From Bacteroides sp. (lineage in GTDB: Bacteria; Bacteroidota; Bacteroidia; Bacteroidales; Bacteroidaceae), in the NCBI GenBank assembly GCA_019416685.1, contig DXWV01000059.1, positions 1-64,000 of the forward strand: a stretch of 64,000 nucleotides of DNA, in the 5' to 3' direction. This document shows, piece after piece, positions 25,641 to 34,560 of the stretch (position 1 is its first letter; each line of letters begins with the position of its first letter). Both the position numbers and the translations under genes were made by a program. The notes beneath the pieces are model-generated. The model searched no databases. It saw only the letters and a program-made list of their open reading frames with translations, and was not told the origin of the DNA.

Positions 25641-26888
25641 ATGACAGCAGTAGGCGCTTTAATCGGATTGTTAGTATCCGTTCTTTTAATCATAAAAAAA
25701 ATATCTCCGGCTTATAGTTTAATTGCCGGAGCAATTGTTGGCGGGTTGTTAGGCGGATTACCATTGACAGAGACAGTAAAGGTGATGACAGATGGTGTTA
25801 AAGACGTTACACCAGCCATCATTCGTATTCTTACAGCAGGGGTATTGTCCGGTGTGCTTATAAAAACAGGAGCAGCGACTACCATCTCTAATGCTATTAT
25901 AAATACATTAGGAGAGAAACGGGTATTTGCAGCATTAGCTTTGGCCACTATGTTGCTATGCGCTGTTGGTGTTTTTATTGATGTGGCTGTTATTACAGTA
26001 GCCCCTATTGCATTGTCTATCGGAAAACGTTTGGGTTTGTCACCATCCGTACTGTTAATAGCTATGGTTGGTGGAGGAAAATGTGGAAATATCATTTCTC
26101 CTAATCCGAATACTATTATTGCAGCAGAAAATTTTGGTGCGGATTTATCCTCTGTCATGTTCTACAATATTCTTCCGGCAATCGTAGGATTATTGTTTAC
26201 GGTTTTTGTTATTATCCGACTTATTCCTCAAAAACTAACAATTGTCGGACCAGGGCAGAAAGAAGTTACGGATGATAAACAACTACCTTCTCTTACCAGT
26301 AGTCTGGTGGCCCCTTTTGTCACTATCATCCTACTTGCCCTACGTCCTTTGACCGGCATTACCATCGATCCTTTAATAGCTCTGCCCATCGGCGGAATTT
26401 GTGGTATTCTTTGTATGAAACAGTGGAAAAAGATTCTGCCGAGTATGGAATACGGTCTCCAAAAAATGTCCACTGTAGCTGTACTTTTAATCGGTACAGG
26501 AACAATTGCAGGTGTTATTAAAAACTCTACTCTAAAAGACTGGATTCTGCAACTACTGGAACAAGCCCACTTCAACGAAATAATGATAGCTCCCGTATCC
26601 GGTGCATTAATGTCAGCCGCCACAGCCTCTACTACTGCCGGAGCCACTCTCGCTTCCGCCTCTTTTGCCGAAGCAATTCTTGCTGTCGGTATTTCCGCTG
26701 CATGGGGAGCTGCCATGATCAACTCCAGTGCCACAGTTCTGGATCACTTACCTCATGGCTCTTTTTTTCATGCCACCGGTGGAGTCTGCGAATTGACTTT
26801 TAAGCAACGTCTGAAACTCATCCCCTATGAAACCCTCATCGGAGCAGTATTGGCAGCCTCTACTACCCTCTTATGTCTTATTTGGTGA
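25641..26888 (+). CDS. GntP-family sugar-acid permease
   Basis: This inner-membrane symporter of the gluconate:H+ family has about a dozen hydrophobic segments over 415 residues. The family features GGGKCGNIISPNPNT and SAATASTTAGATLASASF are visible. Relatives carry gluconate, glycerate, serine or similar small acids. The adjacent glycerate kinase makes glycerate a plausible cargo, but the sequence does not prove it. From about 26,280 onward, third positions are visibly richer in C than in the first half of the gene, a shift that continues into the next genes. Confidence 0.9.
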   Translation: MTAVGALIGLLVSVLLIIKKISPAYSLIAGAIVGGLLGGLPLTETVKVMTDGVKDVTPAIIRILTAGVLSGVLIKTGAATTISNAIINTLGEKRVFAALALATMLLCAVGVFIDVAVITVAPIALSIGKRLGLSPSVLLIAMVGGGKCGNIISPNPNTIIAAENFGADLSSVMFYNILPAIVGLLFTVFVIIRLIPQKLTIVGPGQKEVTDDKQLPSLTSSLVAPFVTIILLALRPLTGITIDPLIALPIGGICGILCMKQWKKILPSMEYGLQKMSTVAVLLIGTGTIAGVIKNSTLKDWILQLLEQAHFNEIMIAPVSGALMSAATASTTAGATLASASFAEAILAVGISAAWGAAMINSSATVLDHLPHGSFFHATGGVCELTFKQRLKLIPYETLIGAVLAASTTLLCLIW

Positions 26889-26924
26889 TCATCTAATGAA
26901 TCATAACTCATAAATTATAAACTC

Positions 26925-28010
26925 ATGCCTGCCAATAATCGTCTTCTCTCTCTTGATGTCCTGCGAGGATTCACTGTTGCCGGAATGATACTTGTCAATA
27001 ATGCCGGTGCATGCGGGTACGGCTATGCCCCTTTGCGTCATGCCAAATGGGATGGTTTCACTCCTGCCGACCTTGTGTTTCCTATGTTTATGTTCCTGAT
27101 GGGAATATCCACCTACATATCTCTGCGCAAATACGACTTCCAATGGCGACTTGCTATCGGAAAAATTATGAAACGTGCTCTTCTCCTGATCCTGATAGGT
27201 ATTGCCATGAAATGGATTATAAGTTCAAGTGAAACCGGTATCTGGACTGATTGGGAGCATATGCGACTTTTAGGAGTGATGCAACGGCTGGGTATCTGCT
27301 ACGGAGCAACGGCTATCATGGCGTTGTTTATCCCTCACAAACGTTTTTTTCCGGTAGCTCTTTTTCTTTTAGCAGGATATTTTATTCTTCAGTTGATAGG
27401 AAACGGATTCGGGAAAAGTCCCGGGAATATTATGGCTATAGTCGATTCTACCGTTCTGGGAGCAAATCACATGTATTTGCAAGGGCGTCAGTTTGTAGAA
27501 CCGGAAGGAATTTTAAGTACTATTCCTGCCATAGCTCAGGTAATGATTGGTTTCGTATGTGGACGAATGATTATCAATCTGAAGGATAATAAAGAACGAA
27601 TGCAGAAACTCTTTTTTTTCGGTACTTTAATGTTATTTGCCGGATTTTTGTTTAGTTATGCCTGTCCGCTCAACAAGCGTCTATGGTCTCCAAGTTTTGT
27701 ATTACTTACTTGCGGAATAGCTGCTTTAGCATTAGCAGCATTGATTGAAATAATTGACGTACGGCAAAAGAAAAGATGGTGTACTTTCTTCAATGTTTTC
27801 GGAGTAAATCCGCTGATTCTCTATGTATTTGCCGAAATCTTCGGTGATCTGTTGCGAATATGGAAAGTTAACACATTTCTGTTCGATACTTGCCTGCAAC
27901 CTCTATTCGGCAATTATTTCGGTTCATTCATGTATGCGGTTCTTTTCCTGTTACTTAACTGGTTTATCGGATACATTCTGTTTAAAAAACAAATTTACAT
28001 AAAACTATAA
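26925..28010 (+). CDS. NagX / HGSNAT-like membrane acyltransferase homologue
   Basis: This is a polytopic inner-membrane protein of the COG4299/DUF5009 group. The N-terminus RLLSLDVLRGFTVAGMILVNN and FTPADLVFPMFMFLMG are family signatures. The human relative HGSNAT acetylates terminal glucosamine of heparan across the lysosomal membrane, and bacterial NagX genes occur with GlcNAc catabolism. At 361 residues with about ten hydrophobic segments it is the normal bacterial size. It sits six bases before the second GH89 gene, mirroring the human NAGLU/HGSNAT pathway. Acetyl transfer to glucosamine residues is therefore a reasonable inference; transport of amino sugars is the alternative. Confidence 0.85.
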   Translation: MPANNRLLSLDVLRGFTVAGMILVNNAGACGYGYAPLRHAKWDGFTPADLVFPMFMFLMGISTYISLRKYDFQWRLAIGKIMKRALLLILIGIAMKWIISSSETGIWTDWEHMRLLGVMQRLGICYGATAIMALFIPHKRFFPVALFLLAGYFILQLIGNGFGKSPGNIMAIVDSTVLGANHMYLQGRQFVEPEGILSTIPAIAQVMIGFVCGRMIINLKDNKERMQKLFFFGTLMLFAGFLFSYACPLNKRLWSPSFVLLTCGIAALALAALIEIIDVRQKKRWCTFFNVFGVNPLILYVFAEIFGDLLRIWKVNTFLFDTCLQPLFGNYFGSFMYAVLFLLLNWFIGYILFKKQIYIKL

Positions 28011-28015
28011 TTGAA

Positions 28016-30199
28016 ATGATGAAAAGAAACATTTATCTGGTTATCGTAACGTTGTTCCTCTCGCTATCAGCAGGGGCAAAGGAGAAAGACGTAGCCGTTA
28101 TGCAGTCAATGGTGAAACGTCTTATTCCGGCATATGCCGAGAATTTTCAGTTTAAGAAAATAAAACCCGTTGACGGAAAAGACTGTTTCCTGTTGGATAC
28201 TTCCGGCTCTGGAAAAATTGTGATTGGTGGTAATAACGCTAACTCAATGGCAATGGGGTTGAATCATTATCTAAAGTATTATTGTCTTACCACAATCTCA
28301 TGGTATGCCGATATCCCTGTTGAAATGCCCGATACGCTTCCGGTGTTGAAAAAAGCTTTTAGTGCGGAAGCAAAAGTAGACAGGCGCTTTTTTCTGAACT
28401 ACTGTACTTATGGCTATACGATGCCTTATTGGCAATGGAAAGATTGGGAACGTTTTATCGACTGGATGGCTCTGAACGGGGTCAATATGCCTCTGGCTAT
28501 TACAGGGCAGGAAGCTGTATGGTATAAAGTCTGGAAGAAATTAGGTTTGACGGATCAGGAAATCCGTTCCTATTTTACGGGGCCTACTTATCTACCCTGG
28601 CATCGTATGGCAAATATTGATGGATGGAATGGTCCGTTACCCATGGAGTGGCTGGATAATCAGGTGGAACTACAGAAAAAGATACTTGCGCGGGAACGCG
28701 AATTGAATATGAAACCGGTATTGCCTGCTTTTGCCGGTCATGTACCTGCAACTCTGAAACGAATTTATCCGGAAGCTAATATTCAGCATCTTGGTAAATG
28801 GGCAGGTTTTGCCGATACATATCGTTGTTACTTCCTGAATCCCGAAGAACCGCTGTTTGCTACCATTCAAAAACATTTTCTTCAGGAACAGACGCGTTTG
28901 TTCGGTACCGACCATATTTATGGCGTAGATCCTTTTAACGAGGTAGATCCACCAAGCTGGGAACCCGAATATCTCAGTCGGGTATCTTCGGATATGTATC
29001 GGACATTGACAGCAGCAGATCCGAAAGCGGAATGGATGCAGATGACCTGGATGTTTTATCATGACCGCAAGGACTGGACTGCTCCGCGTATCAAAGCTTT
29101 GTTGACCGGAGTGCCGCAGGATAAGATGTTTTTGCTTGATTATCATTGTGAAAATGTAGAACTTTGGAAAAACACTGAACACTTTCATGGACAACCTTAC
29201 ATTTGGTGCTATTTAGGTAATTTTGGGGGAAATACGACTCTTACCGGTAATGTAAAGGAGAGTGGTGACCGTCTTGACAATGCGTTGATAAATGGTGGAA
29301 GTAACCTTCGGGGTATCGGTTCTACGCTTGAAGGGTTGGATGTTATGCAGTTTCCCTATGAGTATATCTTTGAGAAGGCGTGGGATTTGAATCTCGACAA
29401 TGAGGTGTGGTTACAAAATCTTGCCGACCGCCATGCCGGAACTGTTTCCCAACCTGTTCGTGAGGCATGGGATATCTTGTTCAACCAGATATACGTACAG
29501 GTTCCCAAAACATTAGGTGTTTTACCCAACTATCGTCCGGTGATGAACAAACCCAATAGACGTACGGTTATTGATTATTCAAATGCTACCTTGTTACAAG
29601 CTTGGAAAAAGCTGCTACAGGCTACAGACTGTAACAGAGATGCTTTGCGGCTGGATATCATTACTGTAGGCCGTCAGTTATTGGGTAATTATTTTCTTAT
29701 AGTCAAAGATGACTTTGACCGTATGTATACAGCCAAAGACCTTCCGGGTCTGAAAGCCAGAGCTGCGGAGATGAAAGAGATCCTTAATGATCTGGATCGT
29801 TTGAATGCTTTTCATAGCCGTTGTGCCCTGGATAAATGGTTGGCTGATGCCCGTGCATTGGGTACAACTCCTGAAGTGAAAGATTATTATGAGAAGAATG
29901 CCCGTAATCTGATTACAACTTGGGGAGGTAGTCTGAATGATTATGCCAGTCGTACATGGGCGGGGCTCATTAAAGATTACTATTCGGAACGTTGGGATAT
30001 GTATATGGATGCGGTAATCTCCGCAGTAGAAGAAGACCGTGAATTTGATCAGAAGAAGTTGGATGAATCACTGAAGAGTTTTGAAGATGCTTGGGTGGAT
30101 TCTACAGATCCTATTCAGGTAGCATCTCAAGGTGAGTTGATGCAATACGCCCGTTTCTTATTACAGAAATATGAACGACGGATTCCGGAAAATTTGTAA
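28016..30199 (+). CDS. Alpha-N-acetylglucosaminidase, GH89 (second copy)
   Basis: This second GH89 enzyme has 727 residues and an N-terminal signal peptide without a lipobox cysteine (LFLSLSAGAKEKD), so it is probably periplasmic. RRFFLNYCTYGYTMPYWQW, LPWHRMANIDGWNGPL and VLPAFAGHVPATL mark the family. The two catalytic glutamates are Glu309 in PFNEV and Glu439 in STLEGL. The residue before the second glutamate is Leu here, while the first copy has Pro. The start is six bases after the NagX-like gene, so co-translation is likely. Compared with the lipoprotein copy, it may act on smaller products after import. Confidence 0.95.
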   Translation: MMKRNIYLVIVTLFLSLSAGAKEKDVAVMQSMVKRLIPAYAENFQFKKIKPVDGKDCFLLDTSGSGKIVIGGNNANSMAMGLNHYLKYYCLTTISWYADIPVEMPDTLPVLKKAFSAEAKVDRRFFLNYCTYGYTMPYWQWKDWERFIDWMALNGVNMPLAITGQEAVWYKVWKKLGLTDQEIRSYFTGPTYLPWHRMANIDGWNGPLPMEWLDNQVELQKKILARERELNMKPVLPAFAGHVPATLKRIYPEANIQHLGKWAGFADTYRCYFLNPEEPLFATIQKHFLQEQTRLFGTDHIYGVDPFNEVDPPSWEPEYLSRVSSDMYRTLTAADPKAEWMQMTWMFYHDRKDWTAPRIKALLTGVPQDKMFLLDYHCENVELWKNTEHFHGQPYIWCYLGNFGGNTTLTGNVKESGDRLDNALINGGSNLRGIGSTLEGLDVMQFPYEYIFEKAWDLNLDNEVWLQNLADRHAGTVSQPVREAWDILFNQIYVQVPKTLGVLPNYRPVMNKPNRRTVIDYSNATLLQAWKKLLQATDCNRDALRLDIITVGRQLLGNYFLIVKDDFDRMYTAKDLPGLKARAAEMKEILNDLDRLNAFHSRCALDKWLADARALGTTPEVKDYYEKNARNLITTWGGSLNDYASRTWAGLIKDYYSERWDMYMDAVISAVEEDREFDQKKLDESLKSFEDAWVDSTDPIQVASQGELMQYARFLLQKYERRIPENL

Positions 30200-30210
30200 T
30201 ATACCATAGA

Positions 30211-30244
30211 TTAAACGTATGAAAAACTCTTTTCATACGTTTAA
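30211..30244. terminator. Perfect 15-pair hairpin after the second GH89 gene
   Basis: A 15-base arm (30211-30225) pairs perfectly with 30230-30244 around a 4-nt loop. The right arm is itself T-rich, but no clean T-run follows. It may be a weak terminator or an mRNA-end stabiliser before the sulfatase gene. Confidence 0.55.
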
Positions 30245-30291
30245 TTAAGAAAGTGTGTATCAGATAATACTATAAATCAACTTTTATAAAA

Positions 30292-31824
30292 ATGAAAATA
30301 ATTCCAGTACTAAATGGCATGTTGGTTTTAACTCCCGGAATCGTTTCTTCGGTTCAGCAGGTCAGAGCACAACAAAAACCTCATATTATTTTGATTATGG
30401 CCGATCAGCATCGTAGTGATGCTTTGGGATGCATGGGTAATCCGGCGGTTATTTCACCTAATATTGATAAACTGTCTGAAGAAGGAACCTTATTCTGCAA
30501 TGGCTATTCATCTACTCCAAGTAGTACACCGGCCCGTGCAGGATTGCTGACCGGAATGTCTCCCTGGCGACATGGTATGTTGGGGTATGGCCGGGTAGCT
30601 ACGCAATACAAATATGAAATGCCTGCTATGCTGAGAGATCAACACTATTATACATTCGGTATTGGAAAGATGCATTGGTCTCCACAAAAATCTTTGCATG
30701 GTTTTCATGGAACATTGATAGATGAAAGCGGGCGTGCTGAGACGAAATATTTTATCAGCGATTACCGGCTATGGTTACAGATGCAAATGCCGGGAGTAAA
30801 TCCTAATCTGACAGGCATTGGTTGGAATGAGCACAGGGCAGGTACTTATAAATTACCTGAAGAGTTACATCCTACCGCCTGGACAGGGAAGATGGCTTGT
30901 GAATTGATACAGAATTATAATAATGAGGCTCCTTTGTTTCTGAAAATCTCTTTTGCACGTCCTCATAGCCCGTATGACCCTCCCCAACGTCTTTTGGATG
31001 AGTATGAAGAGAAAGAAATGCCGGCTCCTTATATTGGCGACTGGTGTAGTAAATACGCTACTCTGCTTGATCCGGCAAAAGCCGACAAGGATGCTCCGTT
31101 TGCTAATTTTGGGGCTGAATATGCTAAAAATTCCCGAAAATACTATTATGCCAATGTTACGTTTATTGATGAGGAAATAGGAAAAATAATACAAACACTG
31201 AAAGATAAAGGAATGTATGATAATGCTTTGATTTGCTATGTCTCCGACCACGGGGATATGTTGGGCGATCATTATCATTGGCGGAAGACGTATCCTTATG
31301 AAGGCTCCACACATGTACCCTATATTGTGAAATGGCCTGAATCGTTTGGTATTAAAGAAGGAATCAAAGTGGATGAGCCGGTGGAATTACGAGATCTTTT
31401 GCCTACCTTTTTAGAGGCTTCCGGAGCACAAATTCCTGAGGAGATGGATGGACTTTCATTGTTGGCTTTAGTAGACGAAAGCAGAAAGCATACATGGAGG
31501 CAATATATTGATCTGGAGCATGCAACCTGCTATGCGAAAGAAAATTACTGGTGTGCTTTGACTGATGGAAAGATTAAATATGTATGGAATTTCTACACAG
31601 GAGGAGAAGAACTTTTTGATTTAGCAAAGGATCCGGGAGAATTGCGAAATCTTGTGTCGGAGAAACATTATAGGAAAAAGCTGGCTGATTTACGTGAAGC
31701 AATGGTAAAACACCTGAGTGAACGGGGAGAAGGATTTGTGAAAGAAGGGAAGTTGGTTGTTCGTAAAGAAAGGCTGCTCTACAGTCCTAACTATCCAAAG
31801 TCACAGGAAGTTGAAACCAATTAG
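30292..31824 (+). CDS. Sulfatase (S1 family, serine type)
   Basis: This secreted sulfatase of 510 residues has a signal peptide (about 1-26). The formylglycine signature is PSSTPARAGLLTG, with Ser78 as the residue to be converted, so it needs the radical-SAM maturase anSME rather than a Cys-type system. Further metal and substrate motifs are IILIMADQHRSDALG near the N-terminus, FARPHSPYDPP and CYVSDHGDMLGDHYHW. It follows the second GH89 gene and would remove sulfate from the glycan so that exo-glycosidases can proceed. Whether 6-O-sulfated GlcNAc or another ester is cut cannot be told without subfamily comparison. Confidence 0.93.
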   Translation: MKIIPVLNGMLVLTPGIVSSVQQVRAQQKPHIILIMADQHRSDALGCMGNPAVISPNIDKLSEEGTLFCNGYSSTPSSTPARAGLLTGMSPWRHGMLGYGRVATQYKYEMPAMLRDQHYYTFGIGKMHWSPQKSLHGFHGTLIDESGRAETKYFISDYRLWLQMQMPGVNPNLTGIGWNEHRAGTYKLPEELHPTAWTGKMACELIQNYNNEAPLFLKISFARPHSPYDPPQRLLDEYEEKEMPAPYIGDWCSKYATLLDPAKADKDAPFANFGAEYAKNSRKYYYANVTFIDEEIGKIIQTLKDKGMYDNALICYVSDHGDMLGDHYHWRKTYPYEGSTHVPYIVKWPESFGIKEGIKVDEPVELRDLLPTFLEASGAQIPEEMDGLSLLALVDESRKHTWRQYIDLEHATCYAKENYWCALTDGKIKYVWNFYTGGEELFDLAKDPGELRNLVSEKHYRKKLADLREAMVKHLSERGEGFVKEGKLVVRKERLLYSPNYPKSQEVETN

Positions 31825-31939
31825 AAACGGGTGGGGGAGTAGATCGATTTTTTTTCTTTCATCTGGTTTTATAAATATAGTATAATAAGGTACTTTTTTG
31901 CTGAATAAAGTATATACGTACTTAAGGTGTTGTATGCTA

Positions 31940-31947
31940 TATCTTTG
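31940..31947 (+). promoter_or_regulatory. -7-type box upstream of array 3
   Basis: TATCTTTG, 29 bases before the first unit of the palindrome array. No good -33 TTTG is found at the right distance. If active, the array would be transcribed at the 5' end of an RNA reaching the transporter gene. Confidence 0.4.
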
Positions 31948-31976
31948 CATTCATAACTCTTGTTTCATAAATATAA

Positions 31977-32059
31977 AACATCCGGATGTTATATGTAAAA
32001 ACATCCGGATGTTTTCACTCATAACATGGGGATGTTTTTGATGAGAACATCCCCATGTT
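31977..32059. repeat. Four-unit 23-bp palindrome array 3 (AACATSSSSATGTT cores)
   Basis: Fourteen-base cores start at 31977, 32000, 32023 and 32046, exactly 23 bases apart. Units 1 and 2 are the perfect palindrome AACATCCGGATGTT. Units 3 (AACATGGGGATGTT) and 4 (AACATCCCCATGTT) are not palindromes but are exact reverse complements of each other. Pairs 1-2 and 3-4 can each form a 14-pair stem with a 9-nt loop. The second hairpin could also act as a terminator. The array fills the gap between the sulfatase and the transporter. Confidence 0.85.
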
Positions 32060-32183
32060 TTGCATACTCAATTCACCTGATAACTCTTCTTTGAAAGCTA
32101 TAGTTTGTTTGCTTTAAAGGCTATTGTTAACTGACCCGAATGCCTTAATCTTACAGCAAGCCATTCTATCCTTATTTTTTGTT

Positions 32184-32191
32184 TATCTTTG
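32184..32191 (+). promoter_or_regulatory. -7 box of the sugar transporter gene
   Basis: TATCTTTG lies 23 bases before the ATG at 32214. No TTTG is found at the expected -33 distance. Confidence 0.5.
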
Positions 32192-32213
32192 CGTGTCTAT
32201 TTAGATTAAAGTT

Positions 32214-33410
32214 ATGCAAAAGCAAAGATATGCATTGGTAAAGAGGGAATATCGTATTCCCTTCATTCTGGTTACTTCTTTATTCTTCTTATGGGGATTT
32301 GCCCATGCCATTCTTGATGTGCTGAACAAACATTTTCAGGATGTACTGGTCATCAGCCGTGCCCATTCTGCATGGGTACAGGTTATGTTCTATCTGGGAT
32401 ATTTTGTTATGGCTATTCCTGCCGGATTATTTATCAATAAGTACGGTTATCGTCGTGGAGTAGTATTGGGGTTACTACTTTATGGATTGGGATCTTTGCT
32501 TTTTATTCCCGGAGAGTACTGGATGTCGTTCAATTTCTTCCTATTCTCATTGTTTGTCATAGCCTGTGGACTGGTATTTTTGGAAACTGCTGCCAATCCT
32601 TATATGACGGAGTTGGGGAATAAAGAGACTGCTGCCAGCCGCTTGAATTTAGCTCAGTCATTCAATGGATTGGGATGTATTTGTGGACCATTGATAGGTG
32701 GATTATTACTTTTCTCTGGAGAAGGGGAGGCTGCAATTTCTTTGCCTTATACGTTAATGGGGATTGTAGTGTTGGCAGTTGCTATGGTTTTCTCTAAGAT
32801 CAGACTACCGGAGATTGTTCATGAAGAAGAGGGTGACAGAGAAGGGAAGACGAAAGGCCTGTGGGCACACAAACTCTTTATTTTTGGTATTGCTGCCCTG
32901 TTCTGTTATGAGATAGCGGAGATTTCTATTAATAGCTTCTTTATAAACTACGTGGTTGACGATGGTTGGATGAATGCCCGTGATGCTTCTATAGTACTTT
33001 CTTTTGGAGGTTTGGGGTTGTTCATGTGCGGACGTTTTGCCGGTAGCTGGATTATGCAACGTATCCGTGCAGAGAAAGTGCTGTTATTTTGTGCTGTGTG
33101 TACGGTGATTACCTCTTTACTGATTGTACTGAATGTGGGGATTGTATCTCTCGTAGCACTTTTCTTGGGATATGCATTTGAAGCTATCATGTTCCCTACT
33201 ATTTTTGCTCTTTCTTTGCGGGGACTGGGTAAGCACACCAAACGTGCTTCTTCTTATCTGATGATGTCACCTGTTGGCGGAGCGGTAGGGCCATTGATGA
33301 TGGGGTATGTGGCAGATCAGACTACCATGTCTCTTTCCTTTATCGTACCTTTGCTTTCCTTTATAGTGGTGATGCTGTATGCCTGGAAGGTGAGTGTGGT
33401 AAAGTTGTAA
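32214..33410 (+). CDS. FHS-family (FucP-type) sugar:H+ symporter, MFS
   Basis: This is a twelve-span major facilitator protein of 398 residues. The N-terminal FILVTSLFFLWGFAHAILDVLN and FLETAANPYMTELG, followed by SRLNLAQSFNGLG, are signatures of the fucose/glucose/galactose:H+ symporter (FHS) group. In Bacteroides, such transporters commonly carry monosaccharides released by glycan loci. Its location after the GH89/sulfatase genes makes GlcNAc or another mucin sugar a reasonable candidate (NagP-like), but it has its own promoter and a repeat array between. The substrate is not determined by sequence here. Confidence 0.88.
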   Translation: MQKQRYALVKREYRIPFILVTSLFFLWGFAHAILDVLNKHFQDVLVISRAHSAWVQVMFYLGYFVMAIPAGLFINKYGYRRGVVLGLLLYGLGSLLFIPGEYWMSFNFFLFSLFVIACGLVFLETAANPYMTELGNKETAASRLNLAQSFNGLGCICGPLIGGLLLFSGEGEAAISLPYTLMGIVVLAVAMVFSKIRLPEIVHEEEGDREGKTKGLWAHKLFIFGIAALFCYEIAEISINSFFINYVVDDGWMNARDASIVLSFGGLGLFMCGRFAGSWIMQRIRAEKVLLFCAVCTVITSLLIVLNVGIVSLVALFLGYAFEAIMFPTIFALSLRGLGKHTKRASSYLMMSPVGGAVGPLMMGYVADQTTMSLSFIVPLLSFIVVMLYAWKVSVVKL

Positions 33411-33451
33411 CGGTCATTTATGACATTTATCCCTCATTCATAGTACGAATT

Positions 33452-33467
33452 TACCACAAGTGTGGTA
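33452..33467. promoter_or_regulatory. Candidate operator at the cysK promoter
   Basis: TACCACA and TGTGGTA form a perfect inverted repeat with a 2-base centre. It abuts the TTTC that serves as the -33 element, a position from which a dimeric regulator would block or help polymerase. Sulfur or cysteine control is inferred from the gene it precedes. Confidence 0.45.
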
Positions 33468-33498
33468 TTTCCGGCGAACCAAAACTCCTCTATCTTTG
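33468..33498 (+). promoter_or_regulatory. cysK promoter
   Basis: TTTC (33468-33471), a near match to TTTG, and TATCTTTG (33491-33498) are 19 bases apart. The predicted start near 33504 precedes the ATG at 33538 and excludes the longer upstream frame. Confidence 0.65.
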
Positions 33499-33537
33499 TC
33501 GTATAATAAAAAACAGATAATTAATACATTAAAAGAT

Positions 33538-34485
33538 ATGGGAAAGATAGCAAAAAGACTGACAGACCTCGTAGGCAACACTCCGTTGCTGGAATTGAGT
33601 AACTACAATGCAAGTAAAGGACTAAAAGCCCGTGTGGTGGTAAAGTTGGAGTATTTTAATCCGGCAGGGAGCGTGAAAGACCGCATCGCTTTGGCTATGA
33701 TTGAAGATGCTGAATCAAAAGGAATCTTGAAACCGGGTGCTACCATTATTGAACCGACCAGTGGTAATACAGGCGTGGGACTGGCCTTTGTTTCCGCCTC
33801 AAAAGGATATAAACTGATTCTGACAATGCCGGATACAATGAGTGTAGAGCGGAGGAACTTACTGAAGGCTTTGGGAGCCGAACTGGTACTGACTCCCGGC
33901 GCCGACGGAATGAAAGGTGCCATAGCGAAGGCGGAAGAGTTGAAGGCGAACACTCCCGGTGCAGTGATTCTGCAGCAATTTGAGAATCCTGCTAATCCTG
34001 CTGTCCATGTGCGGACTACCGGACAGGAGATATGGCATGATACAGACGGACGTGTAGAGATATTTGTGGCAGGTGTTGGTACCGGTGGTACAATAAGCGG
34101 TGTGGGGAGAGCATTAAAGGACTACAATCCTCAAATAAAAATAGTGGCTGTAGAACCTGCTGATTCTCCGGTGCTGTCCGGTGGTAAACCCGGGCCTCAT
34201 AAGATACAGGGTATCGGAGCCGGATTTATTCCTAAAATCTATGATGCTTCGGTAGTGGATGAGATTGTGCAGGTGCAGAATGATGATGCTATCCGTACCA
34301 GTCGTGAATTGGCAACGAAAGAAGGTCTGCTGGTAGGTATTTCTTCAGGGGCTGCCGTATATGCAGCTACGAAGCTGGCAGAACTTCCGGAAAATAAGGG
34401 TAAGACAATAGTAGCGCTGCTGCCCGATACGGGAGAGCGCTACCTGTCTACAATCTTGTATGCTTTTGAAGAATACCCTTTATAG
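33538..34485 (+). CDS. cysK: Cysteine synthase A (O-acetylserine sulfhydrylase)
   Basis: This PLP enzyme makes cysteine from O-acetylserine and sulfide. The PLP lysine is Lys47 in NPAGSVKDRIA. The substrate loop TSGNTG, the phosphate loop GVGTGGTISG and the C-terminal LLPDTGERYLST are all present. The start at 33538 gives 315 residues and the usual IAKRLTDLVGNTPL beginning. An upstream ATG at 33460 lies before the promoter box and is unlikely. The gene stands alone and faces a convergent flavoprotein gene across a T-rich hairpin. The palindrome at its promoter suggests specific control. Confidence 0.96.
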   Translation: MGKIAKRLTDLVGNTPLLELSNYNASKGLKARVVVKLEYFNPAGSVKDRIALAMIEDAESKGILKPGATIIEPTSGNTGVGLAFVSASKGYKLILTMPDTMSVERRNLLKALGAELVLTPGADGMKGAIAKAEELKANTPGAVILQQFENPANPAVHVRTTGQEIWHDTDGRVEIFVAGVGTGGTISGVGRALKDYNPQIKIVAVEPADSPVLSGGKPGPHKIQGIGAGFIPKIYDASVVDEIVQVQNDDAIRTSRELATKEGLLVGISSGAAVYAATKLAELPENKGKTIVALLPDTGERYLSTILYAFEEYPL

Positions 34486-34560
34486 AGTTGAAAATTGAAA
34501 GATGAAAGTTGAAAATTAGCTGCGCTGTCATGCTGCATAGGAATTTTCAACTTTCAACTC
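34485..34560. repeat. Degenerate GTTGAAA repeat with inverted arm, convergent terminator
   Basis: Tandem variants of GTTGAAA/TTGAAAG fill 34485-34517, and the inverted form fills 34542-34560. The arms give a perfect 15-pair stem (34503-34517 with 34542-34556). It lies between two convergent genes and probably ends both transcripts. Confidence 0.6.
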
